A DNA stretch of 50,108 nucleotides. It comes from Flavobacteriaceae bacterium (GTDB lineage: Bacteria; Bacteroidota; Bacteroidia; Flavobacteriales; Flavobacteriaceae). The DNA lies in NCBI GenBank assembly GCA_002707745.1, contig PANU01000049.1, positions 1-50,108 of the forward strand, read 5' to 3'. The notes under the pieces were generated by a model. It was not told the origin of the DNA and did not search any database. It worked only from the letters and a program-made list of their open reading frames with translations. The translations under genes and the position numbers were made by a program. Each line of letters starts with the position of its first letter. The stretch's first letter is position 1. Shown piece by piece: positions 35,457-42,977 of this stretch.

Positions 35457-36161
35457 ATGAAAAAAACAAAACTTTTTGCCGCTATTGGTGGATTGGGAGT
35501 AGTAATACTTTCAGTATTTCTTATTGCAGCAGATCACGTAGACGCTCCAGATGTATCTGGAACTACAACAGACATTGCAGATTTATACGCCTTTGAAGGT
35601 GATAATCCAAACAACACAGTACTCATTGCAACCCTCCAGGGACCTTTAATGCCAGGAGCACCTACCAATGAAGCTATGTTTGACGAATCTGTTTTAATAG
35701 AGTTTAACATAGATAACACAGGGGATTTTAAAGAAGATTTAGTGATTCAGGCAATCCGCCGTGGAGATTCTATGTATTTCTTTGGACCCGCTGCACCTGG
35801 ACAAATTGGTCTTAACAGCCAAGTACAAGTAACAGCTCCCATGAGTAGTGTGAAAATATCAGGAACCGGTGAAACCATAACAGCTACAAATAATAACATG
35901 TCCTTTTTTGCAGGACCAAGAAGAGATTATTTCTTTTTCGATTTTGAGCGTTTTAATATGGTGACCTCTGGAGAAGTAGCCCCAGAAGGGTTTAATGCAG
36001 AAGGAACCGATTTCTTTGAAAACTTAAATGTGTTAGCCATAAGTGTAGAAGTACCAAATAGTATGTTGGGTACTGCACCTCCGCACGTTGGAGCAGCAGT
36101 AGGACTGGAAGGATTACCTCCCGCCTATAATGTATGGGTATCTGCCAAAAGAAGACAATAA
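35457..36161 (+). CDS. DUF4331 protein, N-terminal half only
   Basis: 234 aa. N-terminal hydrophobic signal segment (LFAAIGGLGVVILSVFLIA) followed directly by ADHVDAPDVSG, the conserved start of DUF4331. Then TTDIADLYAFEGDN, AIRRGDSMYFFGPAAPG, FFAGPRRDYFFFDFERF and TDFFENLNVLAISVEVPNSML follow in the family order. The protein stops after YNVWVSAKRRQ, where a full DUF4331 protein (about 450 aa as I recall) would continue into the GRPxINTVF segment. That segment is in the next gene. Secreted or envelope protein of unknown function. Confidence 0.75.
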   Translation: MKKTKLFAAIGGLGVVILSVFLIAADHVDAPDVSGTTTDIADLYAFEGDNPNNTVLIATLQGPLMPGAPTNEAMFDESVLIEFNIDNTGDFKEDLVIQAIRRGDSMYFFGPAAPGQIGLNSQVQVTAPMSSVKISGTGETITATNNNMSFFAGPRRDYFFFDFERFNMVTSGEVAPEGFNAEGTDFFENLNVLAISVEVPNSMLGTAPPHVGAAVGLEGLPPAYNVWVSAKRRQ

Positions 36162-36194
36162 TTAATAGCTAACGATAAAATTAAAGATAGAAAT

Positions 36195-36905
36195 ATGAAA
36201 ACTATATATAAATCAATTTTTATAGCCTTATTGGCTGTAACAACAACACTCACTTTTGTGCAGTGTTCAGACGACGACGACAATGGTAACGCCATTAATG
36301 AACCTACGTGTAACGATGGTATGATGAATGGCGATGAAGAAGGTGTAGACTGTGGAGGTACTTGTGAGCCTTGTGCCGTAGTACTGGATTTTTCCGGGAC
36401 ATACGTACAGGAAGATATTATGGGTCGCCCAGGTATAAACACCGTATTTGGAGGAACCAACATGGTAAAGAACAGTTTTAATACAAGTATAGTTAGTGGT
36501 AGAATGAATTTCCAACCTATTTTTGAAGCAACTATGGAAAACTATTTCGATGTGTACGCTATGTCGCTAGATTTAGATCCTGAACTTGTAAATTATGAAA
36601 CTAATATTTTGGGCTTAGATGCACCAACATTTACAACAGTATTGGCTGAGTTTGATGCGTTACAAGTAGCGCCAGACGGTGAAACTACATATTTTAACCC
36701 AGCTACGGGAGCAGCCTTAACAGGACGTAACCTGGCCGATGACGTAATTGACATCTCACTTATATTGATATTTGGTGGTGGTGACCTTGAAAATCTGAAT
36801 TTCAGTGATCCTGAAACAGGACCATTACTAATTACAGATGGAGTGGGCGCCGGAGACCGTGACTTTAGTCTTGCCTTTCCGTATATGTCTACTGTAAACC
36901 AGTAA
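36195..36905 (+). CDS. Lipoprotein with Cys-rich linker and DUF4331 C-terminal half
   Basis: 236 aa. Lipoprotein signal LAVTTTLTFVQCSDDD (Cys25). A Cys-rich segment CNDGMMNGDEEGVDCGG then CEPC (about residues 38-62) is a linker/binding motif common in Bacteroidota surface proteins. The remainder begins MGRPGINTVFGGTNMVKNSF and has LTGRNLADDVIDISLILIFGG near the C-terminus. These are the motifs of the second half of DUF4331 proteins, which suggests that it complements the preceding gene (33-nt gap). Followed by a strong terminator. Confidence 0.72.
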   Translation: MKTIYKSIFIALLAVTTTLTFVQCSDDDDNGNAINEPTCNDGMMNGDEEGVDCGGTCEPCAVVLDFSGTYVQEDIMGRPGINTVFGGTNMVKNSFNTSIVSGRMNFQPIFEATMENYFDVYAMSLDLDPELVNYETNILGLDAPTFTTVLAEFDALQVAPDGETTYFNPATGAALTGRNLADDVIDISLILIFGGGDLENLNFSDPETGPLLITDGVGAGDRDFSLAFPYMSTVNQ

Positions 36906-36924
36906 TCATAAATTAATTAATTTG

Positions 36925-36953
36925 AAAAGAGCAATACAACCTATTGCTCTTTT
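36925..36953 (+). terminator. Intrinsic terminator after the DUF4331 pair
   Basis: A perfect 12-bp stem AAAAGAGCAATA/TATTGCTCTTTT with a 5-nt loop. The longest frame of the next gene would start inside it at 36944, so the next gene's start is placed at ATG 36974. Confidence 0.85.
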
Positions 36954-36973
36954 CTATTATATACCAACTAACA

Positions 36974-38275
36974 ATGAAACGTTACAACTATTATATTTTT
37001 ATACTTACTCTAATAGTAGCTGCTTCTTGTGCAGAAACTGAAGAAAAATCAGTTCAGGTAACAAACAAGCAAGATTACATGGGGTATTTAAGTACCAATA
37101 AAACAACAAACTTTGATAACGCAGTAACCGAAAAAGACTTCTGGTCCAATAAAATGGACGCCACTAGCGATACCACCAGTGTAGGGAGTTTGGGACCCCT
37201 GGCAGGTGCGTACAGTACTATGTTCGACAATTCTGGTACTGCTGCATATCTATGCAATGCAGAAAACCTCTATAAAAAAGGAATTGAAAATTCTGCCCAT
37301 AATAAAGATGGATTTACACGCAGTCTGGCTCATAACTATATTTCTCAGCACCGTTTTAAAGAAGCAAAAGAAATTCTGGAAGAAAGTTACGAGGGTATTT
37401 CTAACAAACGTGCTACAGAACACGTTTTGTTTGATGTGTACATGGAGCTGGGACAGTACGAAGATGCGTACCGAATGATGGAACTGGGAAAAAATAACTC
37501 AGATTTTAATTACCTTATCCGTGTAGCAAAATGGAGCGATTTTAAGGGTGATCTGGATAATGCGATCAAGTATATTGAAAAAGCTCGTGACATTGCAAAT
37601 GCGCGTGACAATAAATCGCTTAAAATATGGAGTTATACCAATCTTGGCGATTATTATGGACACGCCGGACGTATTCAGGATGCTTATAATGAATACCTTA
37701 AAACACTACAACTGGATCCTGAAAATGCTTATGCTAAAAAGGGAATTGCCTGGATTTTATATTCAGCAGAAAAAGATACCGAAGCTGCCAATCAGATTCT
37801 GGACAGTATCCTAGTACATCACAAAGTGCCAGAGTATTATTTACTTAAAGCCGAAATGGCTGAATACAATAATGCTAATGCCGAAAGTGAAAAATATACC
37901 AATAAATTTTTAAACGCTGTTAACGAAGGAAATTATGGAGCAATGTATAACGCGTATTTAATTGAAGTATATGCCGATGAAAATCCAGAAAAAGCGCTTC
38001 AAATTGCTAAAACAGAAGTAGAAAATCGTGCCACCCCAGAAAGTTACCATTTGTTAGCTTTAGCGCAATTAAAAAACAACTTACAACAAGAAGCGTTGCA
38101 AACTATAAGTAACCACGTTGAAGGTAAAACATCCGAACCTATGGCGCTTTACCACAGTGCTCTGGTTTACAAAGCAAATGGCGATACCGAAAAAGTTGAA
38201 ACTTTAAAAAATGAATTATTGGAAGCCGAATTTGAGGTAGGTCCAGTTTTATTTAAAAAAATACAAGATCTTTAA
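36974..38275 (+). CDS. TPR lipoprotein associated with the DUF4331 pair
   Basis: 433 aa from ATG 36974. Lipoprotein signal YYIFILTLIVAASCAETE (Cys19). After a linker (about residues 25-90), TPR-type helical repeats fill the rest: AHNYISQHRFKEAKEILEES, YMELGQYEDAYRMMELG, TNLGDYYGHAGRIQDAYNEY, LLALAQLKNNLQQEALQTI. It probably acts as an envelope scaffold. As I recall, TPR proteins are frequent neighbours of DUF4331 genes, often together with a HupE/UreJ-type membrane protein, which is absent here. Function unknown. Confidence 0.8.
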   Translation: MKRYNYYIFILTLIVAASCAETEEKSVQVTNKQDYMGYLSTNKTTNFDNAVTEKDFWSNKMDATSDTTSVGSLGPLAGAYSTMFDNSGTAAYLCNAENLYKKGIENSAHNKDGFTRSLAHNYISQHRFKEAKEILEESYEGISNKRATEHVLFDVYMELGQYEDAYRMMELGKNNSDFNYLIRVAKWSDFKGDLDNAIKYIEKARDIANARDNKSLKIWSYTNLGDYYGHAGRIQDAYNEYLKTLQLDPENAYAKKGIAWILYSAEKDTEAANQILDSILVHHKVPEYYLLKAEMAEYNNANAESEKYTNKFLNAVNEGNYGAMYNAYLIEVYADENPEKALQIAKTEVENRATPESYHLLALAQLKNNLQQEALQTISNHVEGKTSEPMALYHSALVYKANGDTEKVETLKNELLEAEFEVGPVLFKKIQDL

Positions 38276-38321
38276 AACCAACCGTATAAAAACTTCGTAA
38301 GTATTTGTACAATGGTTGGTT
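38276..38321 (+). other. Long imperfect hairpin at the 3' end of the TPR gene
   Basis: Arms AACCAACC (38276-38283) and GGTTGGTT (38314-38321) begin one base after the stop codon. Inside are further pairs (AAAaACTT with AAGTaTTT around CGT). It could stabilise the mRNA end. Confidence 0.6.
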
Positions 38322-38340
38322 ATCCAAGTTGATGATCAAT

Positions 38341-38364
38341 AACCGGAATTTACCGGTTTTTTCA
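38341..38364 (+). terminator. Terminator 1 after the TPR gene
   Basis: Stem AACCGG/CCGGTT with a 6-nt loop and a T-run directly after. Confidence 0.7.
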
Positions 38365-38382
38365 GAGTTTTTTTGTTAGTTG

Positions 38383-38412
38383 AGCACCCTTTTAGTCAAG
38401 GGTGCTTTTTTT
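38383..38412 (+). terminator. Terminator 2 after the TPR gene
   Basis: Stem GCACCCT/AGGGTGC (about 38384-38390 with 38399-38405) and a run of seven T. Placed in tandem with terminator 1. Confidence 0.85.
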
Positions 38413-38477
38413 ATGATGCTATTGTACTGAAAACACTTTCAAAAAAGAGATAGAAGTAGCTGAAACTAAATAATAAA

Positions 38478-38611
38478 ATGAGCCTGTCTAAAAAGTGTCA
38501 AATTCATGAATTTGACACATTGAGCCTGTCGAAATGTATTGGTTGTCAATACTGTTAAAACTTCGACAAGCTCAGTTTGACAATATGAGTACACTTTTTA
38601 GACAGCCTCAT
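38478..38611. repeat. REP/BIME-like nested inverted repeat element (134 bp)
   Basis: Outer arms of 21 bp (38478-38498 and 38591-38611) match at 20 of 21 positions. Inside are a perfect 22-bp palindrome (38496-38517, centre CATG) and a second inverted pair, TTGAGCCTGTCGAA (38520-38533) with TTCGACAAGCTCAG (38562-38575). Sequences like the latter recur in intergenic regions of many Flavobacteriia. No transposase is encoded; it may be moved by a RAYT-type enzyme elsewhere. Confidence 0.85.
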
Positions 38612-38641
38612 ACTTAAATAACTTTAAGTAGTAATAAATTA

Positions 38642-39457
38642 CTATGACTGGGTTACAGTTCCTAAGACATATAATTGACTAAGCGTGGGGGTTTCACTAC
38701 CACCTTTTGGCTCCAATGTAATTCCAAATCCTTCTGCAGTGGGAAAGGAGTCAAATTTATAGAGATTAGGTTTTACAGCATTTAATTCTTCTAACAGCCC
38801 CATACTGCTTGGAGTTAACGGCTGCATTTTCAGAGACCATACCTGGTATACTCTTCCTTTGGGAGCTTTAGGAAGTCCTTTGGCATCTATATATACTACA
38901 TTGTTATTGCTGTTATAAAAAATCTTAGCAGAAGCTTCAGGAGCTACATCTTTGTTTCCGGGTAGTAAAACGGTGTTAAAATCGTCGCTTCTTAATACAG
39001 CCAGTACACTTTCAGTATCTGTAAGGTCTTTTTCGGTGTCTATAAGATCTTTTTCAGTAGTTTTTAGCTTGTTCTCAAGTTCAGAATTTTCGGTAGTGGT
39101 TAGCTCTACTTTCTGTTCCAGCGTGTTGTTTTGATTCAGCATCCATAAAAGTCCGCCTAACAATAAAATGGCTGCTGCCCAACCGCTTACACTGGCCCAG
39201 TTAAAAGACCTTTGCGTAGTGCTTGAATTATTTACATTTCTAATAGTATTAAGAATGTAGGTCCAAACTACAGTTGACAGGGGAGGTGATACATTTTCAG
39301 CCAGGGTAATGAGGGATGCTTCAATAATTTCCACCTCTTTTTTAAGATTAGGAAACCTGTTTATGGCAGCTTCAACTTCCAGAGCTTCTATTTCGGGTAA
39401 AGAGCCACATACGTACAGCTCTAAAATTCCGGATGCTATAATTTCTTCTTCGTTCAT
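38642..39457 (-). CDS. Anti-sigma factor, RskA family
   Basis: 271 aa from ATG 39457, one base after the sigma factor stop (a TTG 15 nt upstream lies within the sigma gene). The cytoplasmic N-terminal domain ASGILELYVCGSLPEIEALEVE binds the sigma factor. One membrane helix (WAAAILLLGGLLWML, near residues 101-116) is followed by a coiled coil (about 117-160), and then the RskA extracytoplasmic domain with VVYIDAKGLPKAPKGRVYQVWSL. Such proteins hold ECF sigma factors inactive until envelope proteolysis. Part of the ECF pair next to the DUF4331 set. Confidence 0.9.
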   Translation of the reverse strand: MNEEEIIASGILELYVCGSLPEIEALEVEAAINRFPNLKKEVEIIEASLITLAENVSPPLSTVVWTYILNTIRNVNNSSTTQRSFNWASVSGWAAAILLLGGLLWMLNQNNTLEQKVELTTTENSELENKLKTTEKDLIDTEKDLTDTESVLAVLRSDDFNTVLLPGNKDVAPEASAKIFYNSNNNVVYIDAKGLPKAPKGRVYQVWSLKMQPLTPSSMGLLEELNAVKPNLYKFDSFPTAEGFGITLEPKGGSETPTLSQLYVLGTVTQS

Positions 39458-39458
39458 A

Positions 39459-39998
39459 TTATTGGGGTCCAATTACAAGCCAGCGCAGGTCTCGCAGGCA
39501 GTTACGGTTTCTTGTTTTTAGAGTGCCTAGGGGCATCTCCAATTCATTTGCGGCATCTTTTTGAGTAAACCCTTGAAAAAACAACAGTTCAATAATCTTA
39601 ATACAAGTTGGTTTTAATTTCTCAACAAATTTTTTGATTCCTATAGCGTTGGTTTTACTATTTAGGTTGTCATAGGACGTCAAAATATCTACGAAATTTG
39701 TGGTCGTTAGGTTTTTTTTGGTGTTCTTATAACTCTTTGACCTTGTTTTGTCAATAGCGGTGTTACGGGCAATGTTAAGAATCCATGTAAAAAAACGCCC
39801 TTTGTTTACATCGTATGCTTCGCTATTGTCCCATATTTTAATAAAGGAGTCTTGTAGCACTTCTTCTGCGGTGGGTTCATCTAAAACAATACTATAAATA
39901 ATCCCGTAAATAGCTTCAGAATACATTCCGTACAAACGCTCAAATGCTTTTTCATTTTTTTGCTGCATTTGTAGGATTAACAAATTGGGTTGTTCCAT
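39459..39998 (-). CDS. ECF-type RNA polymerase sigma factor
   Basis: 179 aa from ATG 39998 (MEQPNLLILQM). The open frame goes back to 40049, but a likely -7 element (TACCTTTA, near 40014-40021) lies in that extension. Sigma2 region: FERLYGMYSEAIYGIIYS, EEVLQDSFIKIWDNSEAYD and the -10 binding WILNIARNTAIDKTRSK. Sigma4 helix-turn-helix near residues 135-175: IIELLFFQGFTQKDAANELEMPLGTLKTR. Co-transcribed with the RskA-type anti-sigma factor. Likely targets include itself and perhaps the convergent DUF4331/TPR genes, but no shared promoter could be shown by eye. Confidence 0.92.
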   Translation of the reverse strand: MEQPNLLILQMQQKNEKAFERLYGMYSEAIYGIIYSIVLDEPTAEEVLQDSFIKIWDNSEAYDVNKGRFFTWILNIARNTAIDKTRSKSYKNTKKNLTTTNFVDILTSYDNLNSKTNAIGIKKFVEKLKPTCIKIIELLFFQGFTQKDAANELEMPLGTLKTRNRNCLRDLRWLVIGPQ

Positions 39999-40123
39999 AA
40001 ATTTTTTTGTTTTAAAGGTACTAAAATAGTTAAATACTTTAGTATTCAAGAATGTTTGGAAAACTATTGATTATATATTGTAAAACGTTTATAGAAATAA
40101 TCTTCCTAAGCACTATATTTTGT

Positions 40124-40131
40124 TATTTTTG
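40124..40131 (+). promoter_or_regulatory. -7 element of the foldase operon
   Basis: TATTTTTG matches TAnnTTTG, 27 nt before ATG 40159. It lies downstream of the longest-frame start at 40120, which is therefore not used. Confidence 0.5.
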
Positions 40132-40158
40132 CACTCATTAAAAAATAATTTATTTAAG

Positions 40159-42123
40159 ATGAAAAAGAATTTTGCTTTACTGTTTATATTTTTTCTGGTG
40201 TCCACAATTGTAATAGGACAGAAAAAGAAAGACATTCTTTTAACTATTGACGGTGCACCAGTATATGCTTCGGAGTTTGAACGCGTTTACAAAAAAAATC
40301 TCGATCTGGTTCAGGATGAGAATCAGAAAACAGTAGACGGATATCTCGATCTTTTTATAGATTATAAGCTTAAAGTAACCGAAGCATATGCACAGGAATT
40401 AGATAAAAAGCGTTTGTATATAAACGAATTAGCCAACTATCAGGAACAACTTTCCCGGTTTTATATATATGAAGACAATGCTACCCAGGATCTGGCTAAA
40501 GAAGCCTATAACAGAGGTCTGGAAGAAATTAGTGCAAATCACATTCTTGTACTTTCAAAATATACCGATACCCCTGCAGATACTTTGAAAGCCTACAAAA
40601 AAATAGAACAATTACGCCAGCGTGCTTTAAAAGGAGAAGATTTTGAAACCCTTGCCAAAAACAATTCTGAAGAGCCTAATGCATCCGAAACTGCTGGAAA
40701 TTTAGGGTATTTTACAGTATTTTCTATGGTGTATCCCTTTGAGACTGCTGCTTATAACACGAAGGTAGGTGACATCTCAAATATTGTTCGTACTCAATAT
40801 GGATACCATATAATAAAAGTTAACGACCGTCGTGTTCGTGAGCCAAAGCGAACAATTTCTCATATAATGGTTTATGACAAAGAAGATGAAACCAGAACTT
40901 TTGATCCTAAAGAGCGTATTGATGAAATATATCAGCTGTTACAACAAGGCATAAAATTTGAGGAGTTAGCAAAACAATACTCAGACGATAAAGGATCTGC
41001 AACAACGGGCGGAACTTTGCGTCCTTTTGGAAAAAATGAACTTCGCTCCAAACTGTTTGAAGAAAATGTTTTTGAAATAAAAAAGGAAGGAGACATTACC
41101 AAACCGTTTAAAAGTGAAATAGGCTGGCACATTGCCCGTCTGGATAAAATACATGAGCACTCCTCTTTTGAAAAAGAAAAAGAACAATTAGAAAAAAGAG
41201 TAAAAGATGGAGACCGTTCAAAAGTTGTAATCGCAAACGTAAAAAATAAAATTAAAGACAAATACGGCTTTAAAATGGGAGCTCCTTATTTAGACTTTTT
41301 TAGAAACTACGTAAACGACTCTATAATCAGAGGAAAATGGTCCTATAGACCTGTTGGTGAAAAAGGAGGCACAGTTATGTTTACCATAGGGGGCAAAGAG
41401 TCTAAAACATTTAACGATTTTGCTGAATATTTACCCTTAAGCAAAAACCGTATGTTACGCTTTACTACAATAGATGAAGCCTTAACCACGTATTACGATA
41501 ATTTTGAGAGAGATGCATTAAAAGAATATTATCGCAACGCCTTGGAAGATGAAGACGAAGAATACGCGGCTATTATAAGTGAGTACCGTGACGGATTATT
41601 AATTTTCGATTTAATGCGGGAAAATATCTGGAATAAGGCTAAAAATGACAGTGTTGGTCTTCAAAATTATTTCGAAAAAAATAAGGAAAGCTATAACTGG
41701 GAAGAACGGGTTCATGCTATAATTATAAATGCAACAAATAAGGAAAATGCAGCCCAGGCAAGACAATTACTTAACGAAGGAAAGGATGCAGGCCAGATAA
41801 AAAGCCAAATGAACGAAGCTACAAACGTAAAAGTTATTGCAACTACCGGCAAGTTTGAACTGGATAATAACGCACTGCCAGAAGGCTTTAAAAAAGAAGA
41901 AGGAATTTCAGAAACCTATGTAAATGGAAACACCTACACCATTGTAAATGTTTTAGAAATTTTGCCACCCACCAAAAAAAGCTTTGAGGAGATTAAAGGA
42001 AAAGTGTTAAGCAATTACCAGGAAATAGTTGAAGACGCCTGGATGCAGGATTTAAGAGATAAATATACGGTAGATTTAAATAAAAAAACGCTGAAAAAAC
42101 TTAAGAAAAACCTGGATCAGTAA
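40159..42123 (+). CDS. Periplasmic parvulin-type peptidyl-prolyl isomerase (two domains)
   Basis: 654 aa from ATG 40159. Signal peptide MKKNFALLFIFFLVSTIVIGQ. A SurA-like N-terminal helical part (to about residue 120) is followed by two parvulin domains: residues about 123-235 (ANHILVLSKYTDTP, TAGNLGYFTVFSMVYPFE, YGYHIIKVNDRR) and about 237-335 (RTISHIMVYDKED, GGTLRPFGKNEL, IGWHIARLDKIHEHS). The long C-terminal part is helical and unassigned. It folds outer-membrane proteins. First gene of a three-foldase run; the stop overlaps the next start as TAATG. Confidence 0.88.
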   Translation: MKKNFALLFIFFLVSTIVIGQKKKDILLTIDGAPVYASEFERVYKKNLDLVQDENQKTVDGYLDLFIDYKLKVTEAYAQELDKKRLYINELANYQEQLSRFYIYEDNATQDLAKEAYNRGLEEISANHILVLSKYTDTPADTLKAYKKIEQLRQRALKGEDFETLAKNNSEEPNASETAGNLGYFTVFSMVYPFETAAYNTKVGDISNIVRTQYGYHIIKVNDRRVREPKRTISHIMVYDKEDETRTFDPKERIDEIYQLLQQGIKFEELAKQYSDDKGSATTGGTLRPFGKNELRSKLFEENVFEIKKEGDITKPFKSEIGWHIARLDKIHEHSSFEKEKEQLEKRVKDGDRSKVVIANVKNKIKDKYGFKMGAPYLDFFRNYVNDSIIRGKWSYRPVGEKGGTVMFTIGGKESKTFNDFAEYLPLSKNRMLRFTTIDEALTTYYDNFERDALKEYYRNALEDEDEEYAAIISEYRDGLLIFDLMRENIWNKAKNDSVGLQNYFEKNKESYNWEERVHAIIINATNKENAAQARQLLNEGKDAGQIKSQMNEATNVKVIATTGKFELDNNALPEGFKKEEGISETYVNGNTYTIVNVLEILPPTKKSFEEIKGKVLSNYQEIVEDAWMQDLRDKYTVDLNKKTLKKLKKNLDQ

Positions 42124-42977
42124 TGCAAAAAGCAGCGTATATATTGTGTTTATGTGTGCTGGCAACAAGTTGCGAGTATTTTAAGGAAAAGGATGACCGT
42201 ACCCCTATAGCCAGGGTAAACAACAGCTATCTTTACCAGGAAGATATTGCAGCACTTATTTCTGAAAATACCTCAAAAGAAGACAGTACCTTAATTGTGA
42301 GTAATTATATTAACAGATGGGCAACCCAGCAAATTTTAATGGATCAGGCTATTATTAATATATCTGAAAGCAAACAGGAAAACTATAATAAATTAATTGA
42401 AGAATATAAAAGAGATCTCTACACCGAAGCGTATAAAAACACCATTATAAACAGGCAGTTGGATAGCACCGTCTCAGACACAGAACTTGAAGAATTTTAT
42501 AACGAAAATAAACAGAATTTCAAACTGAACGATCAATTATTTAAAATACGGTACATTCATATTGATGAAAACTTTACCAACCTTTCACAAACATCACAAA
42601 AGCTTGAACGTTTTAATGAAACAGATAAAGAAGCTTTAATGGCAGAGAGTATTCAGTATAAAAGTTTCAACCTTAACGACTCCACCTGGGTAAAACGTGA
42701 AGCCGTTGAAATGGTACTGCCTATACTACAAACCACAGACGAGTCAAAATTAAATAAATCCAATTTTATCCGCTTACAAGACTCATTAGGAGTATATTTA
42801 CTTAAAATTGAAGATAGGCTTAATCCTACCGATACAGCCCCTCTATTATATGTAAAACCCACAATTGAGCAAATTATACTCAACAAAAGGAAATTGGATC
42901 TCATAAAAAAGTTAGAAAAAGATATTACTACAGATGCAATTAAAAACAATAATTTTGAAACATACACTAATGAATAG
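42123..42977 (+). CDS. SurA-N-like lipoprotein, parvulin domain not evident
   Basis: 284 aa. Lipoprotein signal LCLCVLATSCEYFK (Cys17). RTPIARVNNSYLYQEDIAALI and the following helices (to about residue 140) look like the SurA/PpiD N-terminal chaperone region. FKIRYIHIDENF (about 140-150) sits where a parvulin domain would begin, but the glycine-rich G-x-L-G and G-x-H-I motifs are missing. I interpret it as a degenerate or chaperone-only member. Flanked on both sides by parvulin proteins with overlapping stops and starts, which suggests that the three work together in outer-membrane protein biogenesis. Confidence 0.75.
   Translation: MQKAAYILCLCVLATSCEYFKEKDDRTPIARVNNSYLYQEDIAALISENTSKEDSTLIVSNYINRWATQQILMDQAIINISESKQENYNKLIEEYKRDLYTEAYKNTIINRQLDSTVSDTELEEFYNENKQNFKLNDQLFKIRYIHIDENFTNLSQTSQKLERFNETDKEALMAESIQYKSFNLNDSTWVKREAVEMVLPILQTTDESKLNKSNFIRLQDSLGVYLLKIEDRLNPTDTAPLLYVKPTIEQIILNKRKLDLIKKLEKDITTDAIKNNNFETYTNE

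Noticed and set aside
38478-38611. Insertion sequence or MITE from a known IS family
   Set aside because: No transposase, no clear target-site duplication seen, and the nested palindromes fit a REP/BIME element better.
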